Made by a program: the position numbers and the translations under genes | Notes under the pieces: generated by a model | Database searches by the model: none | Told to the model about the DNA's origin: nothing | What the model saw: the letters and a program-made list of their open reading frames with translations, nothing else | In this document: positions 25,240 to 37,215 of the stretch, piece by piece | How the letters are laid out: each line of letters opens with the position of its first letter | Position numbering within the stretch: the first letter of the stretch is position 1 | Origin: Rhodocollybia butyracea | Taxonomy: Eukaryota > Basidiomycota > Agaricomycetes > Agaricales > Omphalotaceae | DNA: 64,000 nucleotides | Reading direction: 5' to 3' | Assembly: GCA_015501585.1 (NCBI GenBank) | Contig: JADNRY010000051.1 | Coordinates: 236,884 to 300,883, forward strand

Positions 25240-25659
25240 TTCCCACATGACCATCGGTGAAAAACGGTCTTGTCGGATTTACAGCTGATTAGGAATTTGT
25301 AGCATAGTTTTCGAAAAACGTTCATTACAAATCTTGTTTACAGCCAAATAAAACGATCACAACGGCTTGTAGCGGCTTGTCCGCCATAACCTTTACATAT
25401 ACTCAAATGTAGCTTTCATCATGGCAAAGATCGCTACATCCATCCTGTTGCAAAAGACAAGATTTATACACTCTCTCTGACGAATATCAAGACGAGGAGA
25501 GGTGGAGAATGCGCAGGTGACCGCAGATCGTGACTAGATTTGATGTGATCTTGTTTGGTTGTAAACAAGATTTGTAATAAACGTTTTTCGAAAATTATGC
25601 TAGAAATTCTAATCAGCTGTAATCGGTTCGAAAACGGTCCAAACGGTCGGGCGTGGGAA
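25240..25659. mobile_element. MITE-like element with long terminal inverted repeats
   Basis: The arms 25276-25360 and 25545-25624 are inverted repeats of about 80-85 bp differing at roughly ten positions. Both contain TACAGCTGATTAG, TTTTCGAAAAACG and ATTACAAATCTTGTTTACA. Weaker similarity extends outward to TTCCCAC at 25240 and GTGGGAA at 25653. The 184-bp centre has no open frame. It is a non-autonomous fold-back or MITE-type element; the superfamily is not clear and no target duplication was seen. Confidence 0.75.
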
Positions 25660-26240
25660 CCCTTGGTTTGAGGCTGTAGTCATCACTTCAGCCACTGATC
25701 TTCAGCTGATCTTGGAGATCTTGGAACCTTGCCAAGTAGTTTATCTCCTTCTTCGCCTGAGTCCTATTGCTTCCTCAGAGTACTGTACCGAGATTGTTTG
25801 GTTGGACTGGCAGTCACGCAATAACGCGAGCGGCTAAGTTATGTAAAGTTGTAAACTCTCAGGAAGGGCTTGATACTTGCATACATTATTTTTTAGAATC
25901 TTTTTTCAGAGATTGGAGCCAAGGGACTACACAGAACTATTTGCCTCATATGTCCAGTAAACCTATACGTATAAGAACCTTTGACATGGGTTTCTTAAAT
26001 TCTTATATTCTTATTTTTGTTTTTTGAATCCCGTTTATTCGCCTCAGCGGAGTGGCGTATGCCAATAGCGATAACTCTAGCGTAATATGTACTGTTATAA
26101 TTTGGTTATAATAGGAACATCTATGTCTGTATAAGTAGGCTGATGATCAGCAGCCGGCAACGATTGGATCCCATAGGGTTCCACGACGGAAGCACCCACT
26201 AGCGCTTCCATCATCGACATGGGGGGCGATGGTCTAGATA

Positions 26241-26520
26241 GTTGTTATGTAGATCCGCTGTTGTACAGTAGTGGAATGAAAGCGCTATATTTCTGACATG
26301 AGGGATCTCCCTTGTACTCGGAAAGCTAGTGCGCCTCTTATGAGCCTTAAACCTACACAACAGTTGTTACTTATGTAGATCCACTGCGTATTGTAGCAGA
26401 ATAAAAGTGCAGTATGTGGACTTTGACATGAGGGTAGTCTCGTACCCAGTCGTATACAGTGATCGGACCACTATATACGGCTAGGTACGAGTAACACGAG
26501 GGATCTCTCCGGTATTCGGA
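26241..26520. repeat. Diverged direct duplication
   Basis: Copy A (26241-26326) and copy B (26363-26520) share GTTGTTA..TATGTAGATCC, then GACATGAGGG, then GGATCTC..TACTCGGAAAG / TATTCGGAAAG in the same order. Copy B is longer because of an insertion at 26435-26494. Possibly remains of a transposon or tandem LTR fragment. Confidence 0.65.
26435..26494. mobile_element. Palindromic 60-bp insertion with duplicated flank
   Basis: Inside copy B of the duplication, 60 bp interrupt GACATGAGGG/ATCTC, which is uninterrupted in copy A (26297-26304 is the empty site). The insert contains a 53-bp inverted repeat (26439-26491) with arms starting CTCGTACC and ending GGTACGAG, 23 bp each with four mismatches. 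It is flanked by CATGAGGG (26427-26434) and CACGAGGG (26495-26502), an imperfect 8-bp target duplication. Confidence 0.6.
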
Positions 26521-27329
26521 AAGTTCGTACTGAGATCATGCCTATGCCACCTCCCGAACAAACTGTCTCCTGTCCCACTCCAGGGCCTTGCTTTCTGTAT
26601 ATCTTACATAAAGTTCACATTATTATTATATCACCATATCTCACAACTGCAGAGCCCCAGTACAGAAGGGCGTGTACAGTTGTGCCATCACTGTATAGAT
26701 AAGTCGTTCACATTGTTCTTCAATATAAGCATACCTAAGTAATCATTGTACATATGGACAAGCTCTTCCTGAACTGTTCGAGACACTGTTTGGCTCTGAG
26801 AGTGCGAGGCAGCGGCCCAAGAACATGTCTAAGTCTTCAAGTTGAGAAAATGCGAAAGTTTATTATTATTTGAGCTCACTGAAGAGTGCTACGGTGCAGG
26901 GCAAGCTGCCATAATGATGATATAGAAGTATCGGGTACCTGCTGCCAAGTTAACTCATGGGCATATGCCACTTACGGTATGTAGTCTTTCTTGTTCTACC
27001 TTACCATCTCCTTTGGTAGTGGCAGTTAATAGATCGTTCTTGGATCATTTATTGCTCACATGTTTAAGTTTTCCAGTAGTTCGCTGTAACGGAGTCGTGA
27101 CTCAATGATTACTCTGGCCACGAACACTTTTAGTTACTTTCGCCCTCAACTCGCCCTTTTCTTACTCGCTTTGATTAAATAATATCTACTGATGGTAATA
27201 GGCCTGCGAAAGGTAGTATACATATAGGGTAGAGATTTATGTAACTGTAGATACGATAGGTCCTCTGGAGTCGAAATCCCCAGTTTACAACGGTTCCCAA
27301 ACGGTTCCATCATCAAGCTTACCTCCTCC

Positions 27330-27510
27330 CACTCCAAAAGTGGCCAAATTTCAATCGAGCAGAAATGTCAACTGAAAAGTCACGTGTTTCTATACAAGGT
27401 ATATCGACAGTCACCTGATATTTCCCACGAGCTTATATGGCTTATCGAAAATCACGAGCTTCTATCAGTGTCCTTTTCTGCTCGGTAGAAATTTGTCCAC
27501 TTTCGGAGTG
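27330..27510. mobile_element. MITE, 181 bp with 36-bp terminal inverted repeats
   Basis: The left arm 27330-27365 starts CACTCCAAAAGTGG and reaches CGAGCAGAAA. The right arm 27475-27510 is its inverted partner, ending CCACTTTCGGAGTG, with about five mismatches. The flanks are TCC on both sides, a possible 3-bp target duplication. The interior has no coding capacity. Confidence 0.75.
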
Positions 27511-28715
27511 TCCCCCACACTTCCCGTGTTGCGCTACGGTGACTCTGTCACTCTAGCGTTACATTTGCAATGTATAGCAGTCATACAGGCTCTCTGTGTA
27601 ACTTAGCCAGGTATCACTCCGCCGTTGTGCAGAACGATGAGAGCTGCATGTGAACGTACCGGAAATTTCTGCCGGTGCTTCCACTCGTCACAAACGATGA
27701 ACAGAGGAAGGAGATAATTTCGGATTGACGGAAATAAGGAGGTGCGAGAGATCCCTCAGGTCAAGGTCCGCGTGAAATATTGTTGGGCTTGCATTCCGCT
27801 ACCCTCAGTGGATCTATGCAAGATCTATGACAACTATCTATACCATGGCCCATAACCCTCCATGTCAAACTCTTATATATAGGATTACCGGGCATATGAG
27901 GTGGGACTGAGTAGGACTAGAGTGCGGCTTCGATCCGTCCCACTCTTCTGCTATAAGTACTAGTAGCCTGTAGGGTCACTTGCCGTCATTATGTAAAGGC
28001 TGTCAGATAGTCAGTAGTTGAGAGTAGTCCACTGGCCTAGTCCACCTCGTTGAGAAAATTTTTGTAGAATTTTTGACAGCGCCAAGTTAATGCTATGTTC
28101 AGGGACAGGAAGTTGCCTGTGACATGATACATCAGTTATACCGGGTTAAGTATACCTCGCAGCTTAGTTGAGCTTAGTTGAAGCTTGGATGATTTGGATT
28201 TTTCAATATAATACAGCTTCAAATTTGCCTCCTTCGAGGCTAATACTTAAATCTGAGGCTCAGCAGTCAGCGATGTACAAGCTTGGACAAGGATGTACCA
28301 GACGCAAGTAATCTAGAGCATCAAATGGTGGCACTCGGCGCTGTCAAATTTCTCTCAACAAGTTGTATTCAATTGATAGATATTTTCTGGAGAAACCAGG
28401 CTCAGGGATTAATAGATGATAGATACTAGATAGGCCTACTAGATAGGCATGTTCGGGTCAATTCGACTCCCGAGTACTTAATTTACTTGCTTCTTCCTCG
28501 CTTCCCAATATTAATCGAGAGATAGATGCTTTTTCCGTTAGGAGGGAAGGGCTGGGAAGGGACGGGAGCACTCGGAGGAGAAAAAATTTCCGTCATATGC
28601 ACGGGTACTTTGCACGGGTACTTAAACCGACAAGTCTACGCGGGGAAAGCGCTCTCGTACAGCTCCTGGGTACATATACTACCTCATACGAACCACGCTT
28701 GGTCCACTTTTACAG

Positions 28716-30760
28716 ATGACCAGAACTCAGGCTCCTCGATATCCAGCCACAGTGCAACTTGCCACTTCGCCTCTGTTCCGTGAACAAGACAACAAGCTAA
28801 GCGTAGCTGATCGCACTATCATTGCTTATAAGCGTGCAGAAGCTATTGGAGTTGCATACGGTAAGCTCGATAATATTCGGTGACCTGGATTCACCACGAC
28901 GATACGCTAGATCTGTCGCCGAACGATGTTCTCAACCTCACCCCGAAGTTCTGGAAAACGCACGAGGACCCCATAATGATTCTAGATGGGGCGGCATCGA
29001 CGTTGTTTACGATTCAGTATAATCTTGTGGCGGGTACTATAGCGCAGTATGCACAAGGAAGGGAGGATATGGCCGCCCTTCTGGATGACTTGCTGAGATA
29101 TCGGAAAATGTGAGTACGGTAGTAAGAGCTATGAAATGAGGACTCACTTATATCTTGTTACCCTAGCGGTCAATTTTGCTTAACGGAACTCGGACATGGT
29201 CTTGACGCAGCTAATCTGGAAACAACGGCGGTTATGCTTTCTGATGGAGGATTCGTGTTACATACACCACACTTGCAAGCATCAAAGTTAGTAACCTACT
29301 TGTATCTTGTCCGCGGACGTACAGTTTACAAGTTCTGTTTCTTCGAAAGATATATGCCACCAACAGGCCCTGTGTTGGGAAAACCATGTGTTGCAGTTGT
29401 TTTTGCCCGCCTACTTGTTGCTGGTGAGGACCACGGAGTCCGTCCATTCGTTGTGACTCTCAATGATGGCTATAATATGAGTCCTGGGATCACCGCACGG
29501 TAATTTCCCAATGCTATCGATTAAATTACTTCAGCATCTGAGCAATCAGTTACTAGGGTGCTACCGTCTCGTGGAGGGACCAACCCTGTCGCTCACTGTA
29601 TCACTGGTTTCAATCGGGTCCTGCTCCCACCTAGCGCGCTCCTGGGCTCAACAAAAAAGCCGAAACTCCCAAGTGTGGACTTCAGTCGAGCCATTTGGAG
29701 AGTAGCGGTAGGATGCATGGCTCTGAGTCTCATTGGACCATCATGCATAGAAATATACTGTGCTATCGGCGCCGCCTACAGCTCACGGAGGACTATTGGC
29801 CCCCCGAAAAACGCATGCCGATTATGAATTTTAGAACGCAGCAGATACCTATAGTTAATGGGATCGCGCACGCTTATGTCCTCAGAGCTTTTGGAGAATG
29901 GGCTAGGTCTGAATTTTGTAACCAAGATCTCGACCCGCGAATCAGGCATGGAATCGCTGCGTGCTCAAAAGCTATCTCGGTGCAGCTTTCGCAAGGGGCT
30001 GCGATGGCGATTTCGGAAAGATGTGGTGCTCAAGGGCTTTTTGGCGTTAATCAGATGTCGCGGATGCATGTAAGTTAGACTTGAACTATCCATGCTTGCG
30101 TTTACTGATTGATAACGCAGTCTGAAATGCGGGGAATTGCAATTGCGGAAGGGGATATTTTAGGCTTATCTATCCGTAGGTCCCATTCATCCATCCACAA
30201 GGCACCACCAACGAGATGTCTTCATAGGGCTCGCAATAGAACTTGGACTTGACCGATATGCGTTGCCACAGTCGAAGTATCCGGATACTCTCCTAGCGCG
30301 TCATGAAAGATACCTCATGACTGAGCTGAAGGAAGCGCTGCAGACACCGAGTCACCGCCATAGAGATGACAACGTAGATCGTTTAGTTTTGCCAAAATGC
30401 CAGGCCTTGATTGAGGCCATCGGTCATCGGATGGCTCACGACGCGGCTTTGGAAGCTGACGTGATGGCGGAGCTGATCGATGTCTATATCTGCAGCATTG
30501 TCAAACTTGATTCAGCGTGGTATTCTGAAACTGGAGCTGCTAGTCGTCAGAAGCAAGCGGCGATGGAAGTAGCAGCGCATGATGCTGTGCTTCCGCATCT
30601 CTTGACACTTGTTCAAGGTATGAATGTTACACCGTATGTGACGGCACCGATCGTGTCGGATGAGGCTTGGGAGGCGTTCGTCTCTGGGCTGCCATATCAG
30701 GGCTCGAAAGCAGATTTGATTAATGGGAATAGTATAGAGTTGGAGAGGGCTCGCCTCTGA
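28716..30760 (+). CDS. Acyl-CoA oxidase/dehydrogenase-like flavoprotein
   Basis: The diagnostic stretch is QFCLTELGHGLDAANLETTA, the FAD/acyl-CoA domain signature of acyl-CoA oxidases, followed by ARLLVAGEDHGVRPFVV. The C-terminal helical domain includes QQIPIVNGIAHAYVLRAFGE and CGAQGLFGVNQMSRMH. The start is ATG 28716 (MTRTQAPRYPATVQLATSPL); exon 1 (28716-28860) is joined by a 50-nt GT-AG intron to DLSPNDVLNLTPKFW. Further introns lie near 29110-29168, 29500-29550, 30065-30120 and 30175-30228. Such enzymes start beta-oxidation of acyl-CoA in peroxisomes, but this is the divergent fungal group and the substrate is unknown. The C-terminus ends ELERARL; ARL resembles a peroxisomal PTS1 signal (SKL-type), which fits. 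It lies 198 bp upstream of MSH6 on the same strand. Confidence 0.85.
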
Positions 30761-30958
30761 GTAGAAATAACTGTGTACCGCTTCTAGATACGCATTATCG
30801 CTAGCTTTAGATTATAGATATCCCGGCTCTCAACTCGAGAGGAGTAGATTTACTGGTTTGATATCCAATTGATAATTGGATCCAGAAGGAAGGAAGTTGC
30901 ATTTAGTAGACGCCCGGAGTTCAATTAAGCGCCGCTTGCTCTTTTCTTCTGCAACATC

Positions 30959-33900
30959 ATGGCCTCAAAATCTTCAGAAAACCTGAAGCAAAAGAGTCTT
31001 ATGACTTTCTTCGGAAAACCACAAACAACTCCATCTTCGTCTAAACCTGTCAAAAAGCCAGCAACAGACAAAAAAGCTACGCCAAAAGACGCGTCAAAAC
31101 TCGCCTCTTCTAAAGACTTTCCACGTACACCAGTCTCGAAAAAGCTCGATACACGCGCCCTGAACTCGTCTGCAGCCCCCAGCTCGTCCCCAGGTGGTAG
31201 TAATATCAAAGTGAGTCGGTTTGACGCGCTTTATTTTCATATTTACCGACAACAGCCTCAACAGGACACGCCCCCCACAAGCGAGGCAATCGACGTAGAC
31301 ATGCTGTCTTCTGAGGAGTCGAGACAAACCAAACCTCGGGTGAGTGGCTATGCTTGAATTGAAATAAATTTACTCAACGAGCCACTCTAGGCGAGTGTCA
31401 AACGCAGACGCGTTGTAGACGATTCAGATGACGATGTTCAAGCTTCTGCAGCCTCCTCAGCCTCGAGACCCTCTTCTTCTTTGCCACCATCATCACCCAC
31501 CGAGGCGAGAGGTACGCCACGTCTGATATTTTGCTACCTCTGACGTTCAACATTCGTCTTTAGGCCGAGCAAAGAAAGCCCGATATTCAGAAATTCCGTC
31601 TGACGGAGAAGAAGAAGAGGACTTTGAGGTTTCCAGTGCATTCACTCATAGGCTTACCAAGTTCAAGAAATCGCCTTCGAAAAAAGGCAAAAAGTCGTCG
31701 AAAGCTTCGGACGACGACGATTTCATCGCTCCATCGGACTCCGATGTCGAAGTGGAATCGGCAAAGTCCTCTTCCAGGCCATCTTCGCGACAATCTGCTC
31801 TCTTAGAAGACACCGAGGATGAAGACGAGCCTGTCGCTAAGAAGTCGAAATCGAAAGTTAAAGCTAAAGCACCAACTCTTACAGCCGAGTCGAACTCGTC
31901 TTCTTTCCTTACCGCGGCGGAACGGAGGGAACAAGATAAGAAGGATGAAAAGAAAGCTGCTGAGTCTCCGTACGGGTTTTTACAAGATGTTAAAGACGTA
32001 GGAATCATACACTTGCTATGACAGAGACTTTCATTCTGACACTCGCGTAGAAAGACGGTCGCCGCCCAGGAGATCCCAAGTATGACCCAAGAACGCTCTA
32101 TATTCCAGCTAAAGCGTGGAAGGAATTCACTCCGTTTGAGAAACAGGTACGAGTCCTGAATTAAACGCTGCCTTCCTCTCATTCAGCGTTGGTACAGTTT
32201 TGGGAAATCAAACAAAATCATTATGATACCGTTCGTCCTTTTATGACATCTGTTTTGTTTGTTAGCTTACGGTGTGGGATCTCAGATTCTATTCTTCCAG
32301 AAAGGGTATGTACTAGCTATATCTCCAATGATATGCGATTTACTTGTCAACATGTTATCAGGAAATTCTTCGAGGTATATTCGTTACATGCTTCTCTTTT
32401 CATAAGCTGACTTGAAATACAGCTCTACGAGGACGACGCCAGGATTGGCCACCAGGAATTCGACCTCAAGCTTACGCACCGAGTCAAGATGTCAATGGTT
32501 GGCGTCCCGGAGATGTCTTTTAACTTTTGGGCCGCGTGAGCTTGCTTGTATGAATCCTCCTGTCGTCGTTGCTGATTTAGTACCCGTCAGAAAATTCCTC
32601 GGGAAAAATTACAAGGTTGGAAAGGTGGACCAAGCCGAAACCGCCCTAGGAGCCGAGATGCGAATGGCCGACGACAAGAAAAGTGGGAAACCTCGCGGTG
32701 GCGAAAAGGAGAAGATTGTTAGGCGGTATGACATCCTTTTAGATAGTTCGCCATTGTTGGTGGCCGCTCATATGATTCCTGACCTTCAGGGAACTCAACA
32801 AAGTCTACACGAACGGAACGCTTATTGATGGTGAGATGATCACCGACGACGAAGCTGGCCATTGTATCTCTATCCGCGAGATTGAATCAGACGATGGCTG
32901 CCACAACACTTTTGGTATCTGTGTTTTGGACTGCTCGACTTCGCAATTCGATCTCGCAGTGTTCGAGGATGATATTTGCCGTACGAAATTAGAAACAATG
33001 CTCAGACAAATCCGACCAAAGGAGCTGCTTTTTATGAAGGTATACTTCTATCCGGTGTAAGACTCAGCGTACTGACTATGACGTGCATAGGGAGACCTCT
33101 CCGTTTCGACCACGCGATTACTGAAATCTGTTCTACCCGCTACCTGTCTTTGGACCGGTTTGCGCGATGTCGAAGGTTTAGGCTATGAAGAAACGCTGGA
33201 AGACTTGAAGATCCGGTTTCCTCCCGAGGATATGGAGACCACTAATGAAGGCGAACTCCTCCCCACAAGTGTTCCAAAAACTATAAGGGATATGGCTGAT
33301 TCTAAACCGGCCATGGAAGCGCTGGGATCGTTGATCTGGTTGGTGATAGCCTATCTCTACCGTTGAATGATATTTTTTGACCTTTTTTCACCCTAGGTAT
33401 CTGCAACAATTGAACATCGACAAGGATATCATTAGCATGAGAAATTTCAACGTGTATGATCCTATGAAGCGAGGCCAGGGTTTGGTTCTCGATGGTCAGA
33501 CTTTAGCCCACATCGAGGTTCGTCGTAGCTTCCTTCGTAGGCTGCTAATGCTAACAGTAATGTTAGGTGCTGGTGAACAACGAGGGTACCGACGAAGGAT
33601 CTCTGTTAAAGCTTTTGGGACGCTGTGTTACTCCTTTCGGTGAGCAAATCCAAAGCTATGGCTTTCCTCTACTATAACACGATTTTGGCACAGGTAAGAG
33701 GCTGTTCCGCATTTGGTTATGCATGCCTCTTCGGGAGATATCCGCAATCAATGCAAGGCATGTTAATCGTACCAGTGTTTAACGTAGTGCTCACCAATGC
33801 TTCAGGTTAGACGCTGTTCAAGATCTCATGGACCATCCGACTTTTGAAAGCGCCTTCATGGAAACTGCGAAAGCGCTCCCTGACCTTGAGCGAGTTGTTT

Positions 33901-36248
33901 CTCGTATCCATGCACGAAACTGTAAGGTCAAGGATTTCCTCAAGGTCCTCGCGGTAAGTGATGGTTTCAGATAAAGTGACGAATAAGATCTTACTTCTGT
34001 TCCAAAGGCCTTCAAAAAGCTTAGCAAAGGCTTTACTGATCTCGCAGATGCCTCAGAATCTTTCAATTCGAAGACCATTCTTGGTTTACTTCGCAGTGCC
34101 CCAAATTTGTCAAAAAACATTAAGAATATTGAGAATATGTTTGAGAAGCCTACTTCCGATAAAGGTTCGCCCTTGGATTATCATTGATTTGCTTTTCTGG
34201 ACTGATGTACTTTTCAGATGACGAGCTTGTTCCGCGCGACGGGAAAGATGAGGCATATGATGAAGTCATTTCGGAAATGCAAGAGTTAGAGGAAGAGTTA
34301 GATGAAGCTTTAGAGAAATACGGAAAAGATTTTGGGTAAGCGGCCCTTTGACTTTCCTCTTCGTTTGACTCATCTACGTTTTGCAGAAAGAAGCTGAGTT
34401 GGTGGCACAGTGCTGGGTCAAAGGTGCGAGTTGCGTGCCAGTCTGTTATACCTTCACTTTCCAACAAACCTCTAGGACATCTACTTGGTCGAGACCTCAG
34501 TGGAGCAGAAAGGGATACCCAAAGACTGGAAGAAAAACGGTAGCACAAAGGTTAATCCTCTCGAGCCAAGCTTAATCTGAGCTAACCATCCTCGCAGGCT
34601 AAGGCGCGCTGGCAAGTTCCTGCCCTACAGAAATCCGTCCGCGCCCTCAAAGAAGCGAGAGAAAAACGTAGCGCTGCTATCAGAAACTTCAAGTACCGCA
34701 TATTCGCTGAATTCGACCAGGATCGTTCCGTATGGCTTCGAGCCATTCGGGTATTTGCTGAGCTCGATTGCCTATTCAGCCTGGCAAAATCATCTACGGC
34801 TATCGGTGAGCCCGCTTGTCGTCCAGAATTTGTCGACGATGAATCTGCGTGGTTCGAATTCAAGAGTCTAAGGCATCCAACACTTTGTGCGAGTATAAGC
34901 GTGGACGACTTTATTCCGAATAATGTCAAGCTTGGGGGGGATGTCGGAAAGATTGCCCTACTGACTGGTACGTTGGTCATTCCTATCATGGGTCTAATTA
35001 TTTATTCTGTTGGCAGGACCCAACATGGCGTAAGCTTCTGTGCTCTCTGTTGTGAATGATTTCTCATTTGTGTTTTCTCCCTGGCAGTGGAAAGTCCACA
35101 GTGCGTCCTCCTTGACACGTTCCCTGTGCTATACTTATGGAGTCTCCTCTAGGTCATGCGTATGACTGCTACAGGCGTCGTGAGTGTCGCATTGGCGTTG
35201 TTCTACTTTGCTTCCTACTGAATATCGCATAGATCATGGCCCAGTTGGGAATGCTCGTTCCCGCGGAAAGTGCACGGTATGTGAACTTGTACGGGTATGC
35301 GCTTGGTGTTGATTCTAAGAACCATTCGATTTAGGCTATCGCCTGTTGATTCGATTCTTACACGTATGGGTGCCTATGATATGATGTTCTCTAACGCAAG
35401 CACGTTCAAAGTCGAACTGGATGAATGGTTAGGCGCTTCGATTCAAAATCCTGTACACGAGTTGAATATCTCTATAGCTGTAAGATCCTTCGAGATGCCA
35501 CTCCCAAATCGTTGGTGATACTAGATGGTGAGCCCGCCTGTGGTTCAAGATTTTATCATCTATACTTATTATGAATAGAACTTGGACGGGGTACCTCTAC
35601 ATATGTATGTTTCTCGTTCTCTCCTTAAAAAAGGTTGGTACTGACTGACTTCCAGGACGGGATGGCGATCGCTGGGGTGCATTAAGTTTACCTGGTCTAA
35701 TTATTCGCACTAACGTTACTTTGTCAGGCCGTCTTGCATGAGCTGGCAACTCATACTCTTCCTCTTTCCTTCTTCGCCACTCATTACGGTTCCTTAACTG
35801 ACGACTTTGCATATCATCCCAATATTCGAAATATGTACATGTCCACCATCGTCGACGATGAAAAACGGGCTGTGAGTGTATTCTTCCTGCTTCATCCGAA
35901 CTCTTGCCGAATATCATTTATTCTTAGATTGTTTTCTTGTACAAGCTTGTGGAAGGTGTGGCCACCTCATCCTTTGGAACCCATGTTGCCAATCTCGCAG
36001 GAGTACCCATAGAGGTCGTCAAGCGGGCCGATGTCATCTCAAAGAACTTCGCTGAGCAGTTCAAAGCCAAGTTGGAAGAAAAGCAGAAGACCCGAGTTTC
36101 AGGAAGACTCCCACTTGTTGCACAAGCTGACTTTACGTACCTGATACAGCTGGCTACTGGGAAAGTTCAGCTTCCTGAGGACCCTGTACGGAGGAAGGTT
36201 ATCATGTCGATGATGAAGAAAGTGGTCCAGACGCATGTTGCTTTATGA
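30959..36248 (+). CDS. MSH6: DNA mismatch repair protein MSH6
   Basis: MSH6 pairs with MSH2 (MutS-alpha) to recognise base mismatches and small loops in the nucleus. An N-terminal PCNA-interacting motif ([11 protein letters not shown]) opens the protein, followed by a disordered Lys/Ser-rich tail. The mismatch-binding domain has [20 protein letters not shown] (Phe-x-Glu mark). Connector, lever and clamp regions lead to the ATPase: Walker [20 protein letters not shown], split by introns at 34969 and 35032; [14 protein letters not shown]; Walker [15 protein letters not shown]; and the His-loop [10 protein letters not shown]. The C-terminus ends [10 protein letters not shown]. The gene has more than 20 short introns; the start ATG 30959 ([13 protein letters not shown]) is well supported by the PIP box close behind it. 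All catalytic motifs are intact. Confidence 0.96.
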
Positions 36249-37215
36249 TTTTTTTTCTGCTGTTCGCTCCTGCTTTTGATACGTGGCATTGGAAATGCCA
36301 CTTGCACCTACATACTTGCTATCTGCTTGCTATACAACACACTGTACATATAATCAATCCGAATTGCTCATACATACTGATTTTAGACCTCATGTCAAAT
36401 TTTCGTGTTCAGATTCTAAACCAGGAATGACCGAAGATCTGAATTGATCGTACTTGACACCTGGCCACCTGTGGGATGCCAGGGTGTTTGAACGCAGAAG
36501 TTGCTTAACGCCTCAAGTTTTATGCTTTTGTAACATTATGGAGATCCAACGACTCCTAGATTTTAGACTGAAAATTTGATGCCAGAAGGTTTTTTTGCAC
36601 CTCCCATTCCAGGAGTTTTATGCTTGCAGAAGAAAAAGAAAAAAAGGCTCGGGCCTTGTGAGCTACACCACCCAGAGATCGTTCCTGGAGCCAAGGAAGT
36701 TCTATTCTCACTTGTTACAAAACTATCTGCTTCTTGGACACGAGACCATCCCTCTTGAAAAGTTTTTGCTTGTTGCTCAATGTAAACAACTCCGCGGACT
36801 GGGAAAGAGAAACCGAGTATAGACGCGCGAGTATCTGCAATGCTGATGGTTCGATTCACTCCTCTCTTAGCTCTGGTAATCTCACACCCGCCTTTCCCGA
36901 GCTGAGGACCAAAACTTGACGTCGGCAAGAACAGGTCGCCACTTATCACTCTGATTTACAGGTTATTGCGCCATTATACTGCTATTACATCTAACAGCGA
37001 GACACCTGCCACATTCACCACTGTTCCGCAATTCCATAGAATAATTGCCATCTACTGGCACTATAGCGCCGAATACATTGCGATGGTTATACTACGGTAC
37101 TTACGGCCTAGCACAACAGCCAATTAAGTAGCTATCTTATCCTTGAATCTAGGTAAAACAGAGCTACGATTTTCGCCCCCGTCGATTCTCTGACCCCAAT
37201 TATAGTGTACTCACG
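36249..37215. other. Intergenic, no gene seen
   Basis: Short overlapping open frames at 36563-36949 show no coding character or domain. A run of AAGAAAAAG near 36630 is low complexity. Confidence 0.5.

Larger units (their letters stand above)
24043..28715. other. 4.7-kb gene-less region rich in transposon relics
   Basis: No coding gene recognised. It holds a GC-rich hairpin (24725-24754), two inverted-repeat elements (25240-25659 and 27330-27510), a diverged direct duplication (26241-26520) with a small palindromic insertion, and short direct repeats such as GCACGGGTACTT twice near 28600. Composition is more AT-rich than the flanking genes. Confidence 0.7.

Noticed and set aside
26241..26520. 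LTR of a retrotransposon
   Set aside because: The repeats are too short and diverged, with no TG..CA ends or internal coding sequence identified.
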